Assembly (NCBI GenBank): GCA_021292165.1
Contig: CM037876.1
Coordinates: 36,725,075-36,789,074, forward strand
DNA length: 64,000 nt
Source: Shinisaurus crocodilurus
Lineage: Eukaryota > Chordata > Lepidosauria > Squamata > Shinisauridae
Direction of reading: 5' to 3'
Each line of letters opens with the position of its first letter. The first letter of the stretch is position 1. This document shows, piece after piece, positions 21,155 to 61,520 of the stretch. Position numbers and translations under genes: made by a program. The notes beneath the pieces are model-generated. The model saw only the letters and a program-made list of their open reading frames with translations, was not told the DNA's origin and ran no database searches.

Positions 21155-21690
21155 CGAAGAGTATATGTCGATGTAATGGGAATATTTTCTTCGCCAATAG
21201 TTCTCCTCAGCCTCAGACCTTTGTTGGTGGCTAATTTTTAACTGCTAGCAAATATTTTAAAAGATGGTTTTGAAATCAGTGCAAGAACGTCCATGCGCAG
21301 TGACGGTTCTAAACATTTTGAGAAGATCCTCCTGTCTCAGTTTTACTCCAATGGCAAGAAAAGATATAGGAGAGGTAAGCATGTAAAAGACTGGAAGATC
21401 CCAATAGGAATTCACTGTTCTGTGCTTAACTCTCACATACCTTGTCTCTACAATTTCACAGTATTAGGTGACTGCTTCCTATATCTACTTCTTTGGAATA
21501 GTCATAAAGCAGAAATGATGATTGGCTGTGGTTTGCATATTTAATTGACAGACACTTGAGATTTCAAGGTTGTGTTTGGTCAGTTTCTCAATTCCTTGGC
21601 AAATGTATAAAAAAATATTGTGTGCTCAGCTGTGGGAGTGCCAGTTTCCGGGAACAGATCAAAATGGCAAAATCTAGTACATGAAACAAA
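21155..21690 (-). promoter_or_regulatory. Promoter-like flank of the exon-1 relic
   Basis: It matches the copy B flank at 57733-58260, including the TTAAAAATTA block (21232-21242), the CCAAT/octamer-like block near 21520-21540 and the GTGCTCAGCTGTGGGAGTGCC block. Part of it recurs at 23161-23230. Farther upstream, 25840-25960 and 26130-26700 match 58280-59690, so the duplicated flank is interrupted by insertions of about 4 kb. Confidence 0.55.
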
Positions 21691-22329
21691 CATAACAAAT
21701 AAATTACAGACACAAATTCCTAACATCTCTTTATTTTAACCATGAAAAGGTAGTAGTGATGATTTCCTACATTAGTTTAGGTTTCTGATTCAGGGTTAGA
21801 GTAAAGCACAAATTATGATTGGCTGTGATTTGCCTATTTCATTTATTATTTATTTATTATTAACAGTTGTACATTGACTTGTTTGCTAAAAAGCCAGCAA
21901 GGCGGTTTATAACAATTTAAAACAATAACACCTTAATGCAGTGAAGAACAAGAACATTAAAAGCAATAAAACATTAAGGACACAATCCTATGCATGTTTA
22001 GACAGAAAAAAGTCCTACAATTTCCAGCATGGCTGCTTGGAGGGATGCAGGGAATTATAGGACTTTTTTTTGGTCTAAATATGCATAGGATTGTGCCTTA
22101 AAACTACATGAGTTAAAGACTGTATTGAAAGATGTGTCTTCACCAGGGCCGGTGCTACCATTAGGCCAACTAGGCAGCTGCCTAGGGCGCAGGGCTAAAG
22201 GGGGCACCAGAAATGCCTTGGGGGAAAAAATACAGCGCTCTCAAGTGGGAAGGGGGGGGCGCTAAATATCTGATCTTGCCTAGGGCACCAAACTGCCTTG
22301 CACCAGTCCTGGTCTTCACACCCTTTCTA

Positions 22330-23110
22330 AAACTCAAGAGAGCGTGGGGGTCATTCTTAGTTCTTGAGGGAGCACATTCCATAGTTTAGGAGCAACACAG
22401 GAGAAAGCCCTTTCACGCATGCCCAACAAACAGGTCTCTGCGGTTAATGGTGCCCTCAAAAGGGTTTCTTCTGTTAGGTCCTTAAGAACCAGGCAGGCTC
22501 ATAATGAGACAGATGGTCCCTTAGATAGCCAGGTACAAAACCATTTAGGGCATTAAAGGTTAAAACCAACACCTTGAATTGACCCCGGAAAGCAATTGGC
22601 AACCAGTGCTGGTCTTTCAAGACAAATGTAATAGGGTCCCAATACCATGCACTGGTTAGCAACCTAGTTGCTGCGTATAATATAGGTCTGTGGCTTATGT
22701 GGGCTCAGCTTGTCTGAGCGTGGAAAGCTAAGCAGGGTCAGGGCCTGTTTATTACTTGGATGGGAGACCCCTCCTCTAGTTTCCTGCATTGAGCAGGGGG
22801 TTGGACTCGATAGCCTTGTGGGCTCCTTCCAACTCTATGATCTATGAAATCTATGAAATCTATTGCACCAATTGAAGCTTCTGCACACTCTTCAGGAGAA
22901 GCCCCTCATAGAGCACATTGCAGTAGTCTAAATGTGATTTAACCATGGCATCTATAACTGTTGCCAAGTCAGACTGACTCTTGAAATGTTGTAGCTGGCA
23001 CACTAAGCATAATTGTGCAAATGAACCCTTTGCCTCTGCCGCCACCTGAAGACTCAGGAATGGTGTAGGATCAAGGAGCACACTCAAGCGATGGACCCAA
23101 GCATGTTGGG
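22330..23110. repeat. Unclassified interspersed repeat, split by 5S SINE
   Basis: The same family as 1385-1880 and 27650-28140, with the 5S-derived SINE inserted at 22685-22862. Confidence 0.45.
22685..22862 (+). mobile_element. 5S-rRNA-derived SINE
   Basis: GAAAGCTAAGCAGGGTCAGG and TACTTGGATGGGAGACC are the internal control region and 3' half of 5S rRNA. The tail continues GTTGGACTCGATAGCC and ends CTATGAAATCTATGAAATC. Confidence 0.75.
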
Positions 23111-23230
23111 AAATGTAGTACTTTTTTCTGTCTAAGCATGCATAGGATTGTACCCTAAAAGAGTATTGTGTGCTCAGCTCTGGGAGTGCCAGTTTCAAGG
23201 AACAACAGATCAACGTAACAAAATCTAGCA

Positions 23231-23365
23231 CAGTGTTCTCCAGCCTTGCGTCCCCAGATGTTTTTGGCCTACAACTCCCAGCATGCCCCAGCCAACTATG
23301 CTGGCTGGGGCATGCTGGGAGTTGTAGGCCAAAAACATCTGGGGACCCAAGGTTGGAGAACACTG
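23231..23365. mobile_element. Palindromic hAT MITE, CAGTGTTCTCC family
   Basis: A 135-bp copy is flanked by ATCTAGCA on both sides. It interrupts a duplicated piece of CFI 5' flank. Confidence 0.85.
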
Positions 23366-23404
23366 ATCTAGCACATTAAAAAAAACAACGTACTGATCTA
23401 GCAC

Positions 23405-25830
23405 ATTAAAAAACAACAACACATGGAGAGAGGCTAATATTGCATTGATACCTAAAGAAGGACAAGACTTGACTTCTGTTAAGAATTATAGGGCAATTTC
23501 ATTACTGAATAATGATTATAAATTATTTACAATGATTCTATCTGAAAGATTAAAGAAAATTTTACAAGAGTTTATCCATCAGGATCAATGTGGTTTTCTG
23601 CCTAAAAGACAATTAAGAGATAACATTAGAACTGCGTTGGATGTGTTGGAATATTTAAATTGTCACAATGAAAAACAAGCAGCACTGATTTTTTTGGATG
23701 CTGAAAAAGCCTTTGACAATGTGAATTGGAGTTTTTTTTATTTGGAGTTATGAATGCAATGGATTTTGGAGAGAATTTTATTAAAGAAGTAAAATCGATA
23801 TATTCGACACAAAAAGCACAAATAATTGTTAACGGTGAATTGACAAAGCCTTGTATGATACAAAAGGGAACAAGACAAGGCTGTCCATTATCTCCACTAC
23901 TGTTTATTTTAGTTTTAGAAGTTTTGCTTAGAGATATTAGGCAAGATGGAAGAAATCCTGGGAATAAAAATTTAAAAAGAATCATACAAGTTGAGAGCTT
24001 TTGCAGATGATTTGATGATAGTCTTGGAAAATCCACTACAAGGAGTGCAAACTTTGTTGGATAAATTAAATGTGTTTGGAGGGTTGGCAGGATTTAAGGT
24101 AAATCATGAAAAAACAAAAATGTTGGTGAAGAATATGAGAGCGGAAGACCAACAGATATTGATGCAAAAAACAGGTTTTAAAATTGAAAAAAGAGTAAAA
24201 TACCTTGGTATCATAATGACAAATTCAAATTCCACGTTGTTTCAAAACAATTATGTTAAGATATGGTCAGGAATTAAAAATATGTTGAAATGGGAGAAAC
24301 TAAAATTGTCTTTGTTGGGTAGGATTTCTGTAATAAAAATGAATGTTTTACCAAGAATGATGTTCTTATTTCAAACACTACCTATTATAACTAATGATGT
24401 GCCCTTTAAAGAATGGCAAAAGGACTTATCTAAATTTATATGGCAAAGAAAGAAACCACATGTTAAATATATAGTTTTACAGGATGTGAACTGAAAGGAG
24501 TGGATTGGGTGTTACCTGATCTGAAATTGTATTTTAATGCTTGCTGTTTTGTTTGGTTGAAGGAATGGGTGACATTGAGAAATAATAGACTTCTAGAATT
24601 AGAAGGGCATGATCTAAGGTTTGGATGGCATGGATATTTGTGGTATGACAAAGCTAAGGTTAATGTAGATTTCAAGAACCACTATATCAGAAGAGCATTA
24701 TTAAGAGTTTGGAACACATATAAGCCTAGGTTATGCCCAAAATTACCCTTATGGATATCACCCCAAGAGGCACTATACAGGAAAGAAATGACAAGCAATG
24801 AGAACTGGTTAAAATACCAAGAAATATTGGAATCGCGTCAGGGAACATATTGGATTAAAACACGGGATTGTTTAGTAACAGAAGGTTATAACTTACACTG
24901 GTTTTCATACATGCAGTTATCAGAGAGATTTAATGTGGATAAAAGAATGTATGATATAGAACAGGATAAGTCTGAATTTGAAATACAATTGTGTATAGAT
25001 GATGACCATGTAATTGCAAAAATGTATAAATTTCTGCTGAAGTTTGGGACAGAAGAAGAACAAGTTAAGGACTGTATGATTGAATGGGCAAGGAACTTTA
25101 GATATAATATAATGATGGAACAATGGGAACGTATGTGGACTAAAGGTATAAAATTTACATTGTGTTCTGATTTTAGAGAGAATTTTTACAAGATGATGTA
25201 TCGTTGGTACCTAACCCCTGTGAAATTGGCTAAGATGTATAAAAATGTGTCAAATGTATGTTGGAAATGTCAAAATCATGAAGGAACATTTTATCATGTT
25301 TGGTGGACATGTAAAAAAGTGAAAACATACTGGGTACAAATACACACATTGGATACAAAAGATTTTAAAAGTGAATATTAAACTGAAACCAGAAATGTTC
25401 TTATTGGGTATAATGGATTTACAACTTGAGAAAGACTATGGAACATTATTACAATATATGATGACAGCAGCAAGAATAATCTATGCTCAAAAATGGAAGG
25501 AAGCAGCAATACCAACTATAGAAGACTGGCTGTTGAAAATGTTGGACTTAGCAGAGATGGCGAAATTGACTTGTTTAATTAGATAATTTTTTAAAATCTT
25601 CATTCAAGAAAGACTGGAAACCTCTGGTGGACTTCTTGGGGAGGAGGGAAAGTGACTTCATAATTTTGGGTTTTGATTTTTGAATATTGGTAATGTGATA
25701 GAAATTCTTTCTGTGAAAATAGAGGAAACTTAGATTGGATAAGGATTGGTAATGTTTGTCAGACAATGAGGCGGAAGCCAAATATGATTTGTTTTTGTTT
25801 TGGAAAATTCAGTAAAAAAACCCCAACAAC
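23405..25830 (+). mobile_element. L1-like LINE, 5'-truncated and frameshifted
   Basis: ORF2 remains are spread over several frames: NYRAISLLNNDYKLF and QDQCGFLPKRQLRDN (23445-23753), QKGTRQGCPLSPLLF (23726-24010), FADDLMIVLENP (23991-24494), then C-terminal regions to 25586. Frame changes and a stop at about 24492 make it defective. Its 3' end matches, in reverse, the fragment at 61335-61520. Confidence 0.8.
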
Positions 25831-26129
25831 AACGTATCAACAAGTAATGGGATTACAGACACACATTCCGAACTCCTCTTTATTTAACCCTAAAAGGAGA
25901 GTAGTGACAAATTCCTACATTCATGACATTACTGTACAGGTTTCAACTGAAGCGATGCTTCAGTTGTGTCTCGCAAGGACCAGGAAAGAATTCCTCTTAC
26001 CATTGGGGGGAAATTAGCTTTGTTCTGAGGCACTGAAAGACAGCAACAATAAAGATGGGATACCAGATATAGAATATTGGCATTCAAGATAAGGCTGGTT
26101 TCATAGGAGACAAACAGCCAAACCTGTGT

Positions 26130-26460
26130 CCCTATTCAGGCATTCTAGATATGGATGAAGCAAACATGCGAGGGGAGGGAGTGCTCCAGCACCGCCCCTC
26201 TCCCGCACTGCATTTCATCGCCCTCTACTTGAGGAGATCAACAACAGTCTCAAAAGGAAAGCCTCCTGTATCTGCAGAAACAGCCATGTTCTGGCTCATG
26301 TGGAGAGTATCCGCAGATACAGGAGGCTCTCCTATTCAAACGGTTGCCCTCCACAGGTAGTGGGTGATGAAACACGATGAGGGAGAAGGATGGGGATGGA
26401 GCATTCCCCCTCATCACACTTTTGCTTCGTCTACAAATAGAACACCTGAACAGGGCTTCA
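26130..26460. mobile_element. Inverted-repeat DNA element, CCCTATTCAGG ends
   Basis: It opens TCCCTATTCAGGCATT and closes with the near-complement CACCTGAACAGGG. The interior has GCCTCCTGTATCTGC and its inverted partner. The matching copy is at 59024-59372. Both may be one ancient insertion in the CFI flank before duplication. Confidence 0.5.
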
Positions 26461-27084
26461 GATTAGGTACTTTAAATTTGTGTCTAGCAGCTGTGTATTT
26501 CTTCATTGTTATTCTACAGCAGGTGCAGGGATTCAATCCAGACAGGGACCATAGTGTGTGTGTGTATGGGGGGGGGGAAGGTTAAAGTCTCCCCCCCATG
26601 CTAGGGTCCTGATCTGGACTGGGGTGGGGCCCCTATGCCTACTCTACAGTATAAATGAAAAAGACACAGCTGCTAGATACAGATTTAAAGTGATGGCTGT
26701 TTTGGCCTGAGGGGTGCTTCCAGAGGAGTCTTTTATAGCATCATTGCCCTGCTTCTTTCTCAGAATTTTATTTGAACAAATATTGTTTTCTACTTGTAAC
26801 CCCCATGTTTTCCCACAGCTTCTTCTGTCTTTTTTCTTACAGCAGAAAATCCACTAAACCCATGAAGGGATACCCAACGTGGCACCCGCAAACCTTTAAA
26901 AAAAAAAGTTCCTATTTTTTATTTTATTTTTTTAAGGTGTTTTTTTTTAAATTATGTACCGTATATAGATTTATATATATCCATAGCAATGAATACATAT
27001 GAAATGCATACGACTTTCTAGCAATTATACATAGGCTTCAACAAAAGTAGACCAAATATCCAAATAAGTATCCATGTGAAGGTG

Positions 27085-27410
27085 GTGTCTACATGCCACC
27101 TGGCTCAGATATTGAAAGCTCTGTAAGGTCCTCAATCCATTGCACTATAGGAAGTGAGTGTTTGTTCTTCCAATGTTGTAATATCAGTCTTTTAGCTGTC
27201 AAAAGGATGCAGGGAATCCATTTATGCTGACCATTTGTTAATTTCCATGAAGCAGGTAAATAATTTAAAAGAGCGTGTATATCAGTGAATATTAAAGACT
27301 GCTCCAGTACAAAATTTATCTGTGCAATAACCTCCTCAAAAAAAGAAGCAACTACTGGATATTGCCAAAACATATGTTTAAAGGAAGCATTCGCTATATT
27401 GCATCACCAG
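27085..27410 (-). mobile_element. L1-like ORF2 C-terminal fragment
   Basis: A 94-codon minus-strand frame includes LLTAKRLILQHWKNKHSLPI and WIEDLTELSISE, typical of L1-type ORF2 C-termini. It has no other domains. Confidence 0.6.
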
Positions 27411-27529
27411 TAATTAGCGAATTAGACAATCCCTTATTAAAGTGACATTGCAGTATCCAATAGACATGAAACAACCATTTCTGCTGAATAAGATGCACGC
27501 CAAGATCCATAGACACGACATATTTATTT

Positions 27530-28150
27530 ATTAGATTTATATATGGCTAGTCAGTATTTAAAAATATCTCTAAGCCTACCACAACCCATTCCCTTCCCCT
27601 ATCATGATTATCCACTGGTCCTTGGATCTGTGCCTACCAGTTTACAGTCTAAGCAGTTTACATCATGATATGCATTCAAATGCAGTTAAAATACATAACA
27701 CTAAAGCATTTATATAAAACACTAATAAAAACATTAAAACCAATTTAAAGCCACTAGACCACATAATTACAAACAAACTGGCTGGGCAGCACACTCACTT
27801 GGGAAAGGCATCAGTAAAGAAGTGGGTCTTGAACTTGTGCCTACAACATGTTATAGTTGGTGACTCATGGATACCAGGGGGAAGATCATTCCGTAAATTG
27901 GGTGCCACCACAGAGAAGGCCTGCTTCCTGGTTGCTGCAAGACAGCAGTCTGCAGGTCATGGTCCAACGAGCAAGACCTCCTCCAGTGATCTTAATGATC
28001 GCACAGGCCTACATTGAGGAAGGCAATCTGCCAGGTAACCTGGTCCAGAGCTGTTCAGGCCGTTATATACCAACAACAAGACCTTGTCCTTGGCTCAGTA
28101 GCTAATAGGTAGACATTGCAGTTGCTTCAGCACCGGTGTAATATGTGCAC
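27530..28150. repeat. Unclassified interspersed repeat
   Basis: Third copy of the family above, with GCTAATAGGTAGACATTGCA and CAGCACCGGTGTAATATG. No gene. Confidence 0.4.
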
Positions 28151-28737
28151 AGATCCAAGGACCAGTGGATCACAATAGGGGAAGGGAATGGGTTGTGGTA
28201 GGCTTTAACAGGGATTTTAAGGCTGGCAGAATACTGGGTAGACATCACTGCTTAACTTGGCCTGGTTGTCCAGGTGCTGCTGGTGTCCCACCTTCATTCC
28301 TCCCTGAACATTGCATCTGCTGTTCCTCATCCTCATCCACTCATGCTGGTCCATCATCTGTGCCTTGCTTCCAAAGAGGACTCCTCACTGCAATGCTCAC
28401 TGGTTGCCCCACCTTTGCATCTTGCTTGTGCTCCCTGCAACCATAAATAGCTGCAGGCACCAGATAGAGCAGCAGTGTCCAACATTTTCAGCAAATGTGC
28501 CATAAGGCCACAGGATGTGAGAGTGCCATTCCAGTGTACATCGTAATAAAAATGTGTAAAAATGTGAATATTCATGTGATGTTGGCTTTAATTCTACCAA
28601 ACTGTAGAGTAGACAGCAGTACAGAGAGGCAGGCAGGATGGCAGGGCTGACTCTGTGACATCCCACACATGCCTGGGAGTAGCACAGACTCTTGCTGCTT
28701 GTGCCACTTGTGGCTGTCCCTGCATAGGTTATCTAAC

Positions 28738-28935
28738 TTGGGAAGGGCCGTGGCTCAGTGGTAGAGCAAGTGCTGCTTTGCATGCAGAAGGTCCCAGGTC
28801 CAATCCCCGGCATCTACAGGTAGGGCTGGAAAAACTCCTGCCTTAAACCCTTAAACACTGCTGGTCAGTGTCAGCAAAACTGGGCTGGATGGACCAAAGG
28901 TCTGACTCAAGATAAGGCAGTTTCCCAGGTTCCTA
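28738..28935 (+). mobile_element. Second tRNA-derived SINE type
   Basis: The head GGCCGTGGCTCAGTGGTAGA and the B-box-like region AGGTCCAATCCCCGGCATCT resemble a tRNA promoter. Related fragments are at about 4000-4095, 53375-53560 and 55297-55375. Confidence 0.65.
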
Positions 28936-29212
28936 ACTCCATAATAGAGGCTTGCTTATAATGCTGTGTATCCTTTGTTTCTACAGAAGAAAGTCTTCAT
29001 GCAGTTTGATATGTTTTGACTAATTTGAGTTTTGAGGCTTCCGGATTGGTTTGAAATGAAGTAGATAGTGGGATTCTAGGTCTGTATGCTAAGATGCCTG
29101 AATATTCTCTGTTCATCATTATGTCACTAGTCAACAGTGCAGCATGCTGATCAAATCTCAATAAAAACCCAGTTATACCAAAAAAATAATAATCCTTGAT
29201 GGCTGTATCACT

Positions 29213-29218
29213 TTTATT
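29213..29218 (-). terminator. Candidate polyadenylation signal of CFI copy B
   Basis: AATAAA on the minus strand is about 390 nt after the stop codon. It is the first canonical hexamer downstream. The cleavage site is not known. Confidence 0.5.
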
Positions 29219-29606
29219 TGAATATACAGTGTGAGTACAAGAAAACATGTAGTAACTGTTTATAGAAGGCCAACAGAATTTTAAAATTATTGAAGTGCAA
29301 AATTTCAGAAGTCCTAAGTGCTTATCTTCCAGGGCATAATCCAGACAGAGTTAAGTACCATAGATTTTAACAGGTGTAAAGATCCAATCCTATATACACT
29401 TACTTGGGAAAACCCCCCATTGAATTCACCACAGCTTACTTTTGAGGAAATATGCTTAGGATTTCACTCTCTTCCATCAAAACCAATGGGGTTTAACATG
29501 CTTAACTTTAACTGGATTGAGCCGCTAGTTTTCAAGCCAATCTTTATATTTTGTTATTGCAAGGCAGAAAGAGGAAATATTTCCATTCCAAAAATCACAT
29601 ATTCTA

Positions 29607-57732
<28,126 letters not shown>

Positions 57733-58260
57733 GGTGGAGAGTTGTCTGTGCATGTAGAAGATTTTCATTCCCTAGACTTCTTCCCAGCTTCAGACTGCTG
57801 CTTGTGTTTAATTTTTAACCGACTGCAAATATTTAAAAAAAGATGGTTGTGAAATCAGTGCAAGAACCCACACGTGCACTGACAGTTCCAAACCCTTCGA
57901 GAGGATCCTCCTGCCTCAGTTTCACTCAAACTGCAAGAAAAGGTAAGAGAAGTAAACAAGTAAGAACCTAGATTAGAAGATCCTAATAGGAATTTACTGT
58001 TCGGTGCTTAACTCTCAGGTACCTTGTCTTAATACCTTCACATTATCAGGTGGCTGCTTCCTGTATTTACTTCTTTGCAGCAGTTGTAAAGCACAAATGA
58101 TTATTGGCTGTGGTTTGCATATTTAACTGACAGGAGGCTGAGTTTTCAAGGTTATGTTTGGTCAGTTGCTCAATTCCTTGACAAATTCCTTGACAAAAAG
58201 TACTGTGTGCTCAGTTCTGGGAGTGCCAGTTTCCGGGATCAACAGAATGAAATCTAGCAC
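57733..58260 (-). promoter_or_regulatory. 5' flank of CFI copy B, conserved with the 21.1-21.7 kb flank
   Basis: This region is alignable by eye with 21155-21690 upstream of the exon-1 relic. Conserved blocks include a TTAAAAATTA stretch about 80-90 nt upstream of the ATG (57809-57820), which could act as a TATA-like element. Another is a block reading ATTGGCTGTGGTTTGCATAT near 58103-58123, which on the gene strand holds a CCAAT motif and an octamer-like ATGCAAAC. Promoter function is inferred from position and conservation only. Confidence 0.45.
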
Positions 58261-58355
58261 ATTTTATTAAATCAACAAATGGTGGGATCATACATGGATC
58301 ATACCCATATTCCTAACGTCACTTTATTTAGCAATCAAAAGGGAAGAGCGATAAG

Positions 58356-58382
58356 TGTGTGTGTGTGTGTGTGTGTGTGTAT
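58356..58382 (+). repeat. (GT)n microsatellite
   Basis: About 620 bp upstream of copy B exon 1. Confidence 0.9.
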
Positions 58383-58383
58383 G

Positions 58384-58990
58384 TATGAGAAGTGGGAATG
58401 AAAAAAAGATCTACAGAAGAGGTCCTTTATACACTGGGACTTCATATAGTATGCCCTCCTTTTGAGTTAATGTGACTAAGGGGCAGAAAGTGAATGCAGA
58501 TATGATCAGAAGGAAGTACAGAGCTGTCCTCCTCATCACAAAAGCAACAAATGTCCCACAAACCCAGACTGTGACATATATGCCAGCAACAGCTAATCTA
58601 TATTGCCTAGCACACCATTGGCCTCCACCATGCTTTTCAGTTGGTTCCAAAACAAGATGCCAAAGAGCAGGAGGAGGTAACACAGCACTGATTCCCCCAA
58701 ATGATATGAGCATGAGGGTATCAGCACAAGGCAACGTCACTCAAAGTCAAATGGACACCTCATCAGAGGAGACTGAGGAAGAAAATGCCACCTATGAATC
58801 TCTGGAGGTTGGACAAGGAGTCCTTTAGACAGGAAGGGCCATTGGTAACATGCCACCTGAATGGAACACTCTGCTGCAGGAGGTCGGACATGTCAGAAAT
58901 GTGAAGCCACCAACCTGGCATAAAGAGATTGTGTTTTCATGATCGTTGTTAGGTTGTGGTTATAGATTTTTGTTTTTAAACTTGTGGACG
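58384..58990. other. Unrecognised segment upstream of CFI copy B with open frames on both strands
   Basis: A plus-strand frame of 118 codons (58472-58828) and a minus-strand frame of 109 codons (58740-58411) overlap. The minus frame has two hydrophobic stretches. Neither is recognised, and neither has an obvious partner at the paralogous flank near 25.9-26.1 kb. Confidence 0.3.
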
Positions 58991-59023
58991 GGTTTTGTTT
59001 GTGTGCTTGTGAAGAGCTAGCCC

Positions 59024-59372
59024 TATTCAGGCATTTTTACCAGATTCAATCAACATGTGAGGAGAGGCAGCCCTCCTGTCCCGCGGGCCCCTCCCCATTT
59101 TTGCATTGTCACCCTGCACGTGTGGAGGGCGATGGTCTGGAGTGGAAAGTCTCCTGTATCCGAGGAGTAATAACTCTGATTCTCCGGGGTTCTTAATCGA
59201 GTGAAGAGCTGCCACGGATACAGGAGGTTCTCCTTTTCAATTCAGTCCGTTGCCCTCCACGCGAACAGGGTGACAATGACACTGACAGATATGACAATGG
59301 AGAAGGGTGGGGCTGGAGCACTCCTCTTCCTCGTGTGTTGATGGAATTCAGTAATAAGAACCGCTGAATAGG
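59024..59372. mobile_element. Inverted-repeat DNA element, CCCTATTCAGG ends
   Basis: Paralogous to 26130-26460, and followed by the same downstream sequence (AATTTGTGTCTAGCAGCT). It belongs to the duplicated 5' flank of copy B. Confidence 0.5.
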
Positions 59373-59694
59373 ACTGCTGTGTTTCTAAACAGGGTACAGT
59401 GCAACATAAAGTCAGTGTATGTCTTGTGCATCTTTAATGGCAGACTTTGCTTTCAATTTGTGTCTAGCAGCTATGATTTTTTTAAAAAACCGTTTTTACT
59501 CTGGATCAGGACCCTAGTATGGGGTAGGGGGGCTTTCAAGATCCAGACTGGGGGGGCCTGAATCTACTCTAGAGTAAAAATGAACCAAAGACTTAGCTGT
59601 TAGATACATTTTATTTATTATATTTCTATACTGTCCAATAGCCAAAGGTCTCTGGGCGGTTTACAAAGATTAAAAGACACAGATTTAAAGTAAT

Positions 59695-60358
59695 GACCTG
59701 GTTCGCATGTCATAACAATCTAGGGTTGTTTTTTTTTAAAAATAAAAACAAACAAACCTGGGTTGTTGTGAATGAAGCAGAAGCAAATGAGCATGCTGGT
59801 TCCCATCACCTGACTGCTCCCACTGCAAGTAGGAGGAGTAAAACAATCCAGGGATGGCCCATCCCTCGTTTGTTAAGCATGATGTACAAACTGGGATTTC
59901 CAGGTTGGGGGAGACAACCCAGAGAGCCAGTGTGGCGTAGTGGCTCGAGTGTCGGACCGGGACTTGGGAGATCCGGGTTCTAATCCCCACTAGGCCATGA
60001 AGCTCACTGGGTGACTTTGGGTCAGTCACTGACTCTTAGCCTAACCTACCTCACAGGGTTGTTGTGAGGATAAAATGGAGAGGAGGAGGAGGAGGATGAT
60101 TATGTAAGCCGCCTTGGCTGGTATAAATACCAGCATAATAAAGAAATAAAGAAATAAATAACTCATGGTTTAACCATGGTTTACAACTCTAGGTTGTCTC
60201 TCCCTCAACAACCAATAAATTCTGGTTTGCACATCATGCTTAACAATCCAGGGATGGGGCATCCCTGGGTTGTTTTGCCCCAGCAGCAGCGATAGGGTGA
60301 TGGTAACCAGAACAACCAAAACAAAATCCCTGGGTTCTTGAGACGTGTGAACCGGGCC
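59695..60358. mobile_element. Harbinger-like MITE with a SINE inserted
   Basis: The ends are GACCTGGTTCGCATGTC and, inverted, GGCCCGGTTCACACGTC, flanked by AAT. A tRNA-derived SINE occupies about 59928-60155. Confidence 0.55.
59928..60155 (+). mobile_element. tRNA-derived SINE nested in Harbinger-like MITE
   Basis: A full head (CCAGTGTGGCGTAGTGGCTC) and body, with an AATAAAGAAATAAA tail. Confidence 0.75.
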
Positions 60359-60375
60359 AATGTCTGTTTTGGCTC

Positions 60376-60400
60376 TGTGTGTGTGTGTGTGTGTGTGTTT
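60376..60400 (+). repeat. (GT)n microsatellite
   Basis: A pure GT run of about 12 units. Confidence 0.9.
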
Positions 60401-60970
60401 GTGGAGTTATCCAGAGGGAAGGCTTGTGAGAGGAGTTAGAAAGAGGGGGCTCGAATTGTGTGACCAGAAATTGAAAAATAAAACATCTGTTTTCCAAAAT
60501 CGTTTTTCTCTGGAAAATAACCTCCTCGGCTGAGTTGCTTGAGTAGGCCACAAACCTATGTAACAGTATGTACAATGATAATAACAGTAAACAGACCAAT
60601 GGTAAATTTGCACATGAACACTGGCCTTGTACATTAGCAGTCCAATTCTGTGTAGTTAAGTGCCCCATAGCCTATCAAAATCAACAGATAAGGCACACCC
60701 AAATGCATCTGATCAGGCTGTCAGTGTCCCTCACCGTTTATAAGTGATCTAACATATATACGTTACACTCACCCCACTTCTTTGAGCAGCGAGACTTCTG
60801 GGGGTGCAGTGCTTAGACAGGCTTGGTTTCCTTTGGAAAGAGGTCACTGGAGACTTTTTGTCATTTTGTAATATTTGTGTTCATTGACAAATACAGAGGT
60901 TGTGCATAGGAGGAGGCACAGCTTAAACAGACAGCCAAAGTCCACTGCTCCCACACCAGATTTTCTAGGG

Positions 60971-61097
60971 CAGGGCTCTCCAACCTTGGGTCCCCAGATG
61001 TTGCTGGCCTACAGCTCCCAGCATACCCAGCCAGCATGGCTGATGGCAAGGAGCGGTAGTCCAGCAACATCTGGGGACCCAAGCTTGGAGAGCCCTG
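60971..61097. mobile_element. Palindromic hAT MITE, CAGGGCTCTCC subfamily
   Basis: A 127-bp relative with ends CAGGGCTCTCCAACCTTGGG is flanked by TTCTAGGG on both sides. A truncated member of this subfamily is at about 17690-17742. Confidence 0.8.
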
Positions 61098-61334
61098 TTC
61101 TAGGGAGACAGCCAGCACCCTTGAGATGGATTAACAGTCTGACAAAGCCCAAACTCATCTCTCTGGTTTGAACGATCATCACATAGGCTTAGTAAGCCAT
61201 GGCACATGCCAGGTATGATTTGCATGATCAGCTGCCCGGCCCAGCTTGTTATGTCATCAAACCTGGGCTGCATGGTTTCTTTGAGTGGGAAACAACTCTC
61301 AAATAACCCAACAACAGCCCATGGGTTATTTTTT

Positions 61335-61520
61335 AAAAATTGTTTTATTGAATTTTCCAAAACAAAAACAAATCGTATTTGGCTTCCGCCTCATTGTCTG
61401 ACAAACATTACCAATCCTTATCCAATCTAAGTTTTCTCTATTTTCACAGAAAGAAGAATTTCTATCACCTTTACTAATATTCAAAAATCAAAACCCAAAA
61501 TTATTAAGTCACTTTATTAA
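61335..61520 (-). mobile_element. L1-like LINE 3' end
   Basis: The reverse complement closely matches 25640-25815, including the GAGGCGGAAGCCAAAT and GATAGAAATTCTT segments. It is a short 5'-truncated copy of the same family. Confidence 0.75.

Noticed and set aside
22685..22862. 5S rRNA gene
   Set aside because: Only the 3' half is 5S-like and it runs into a SINE tail.
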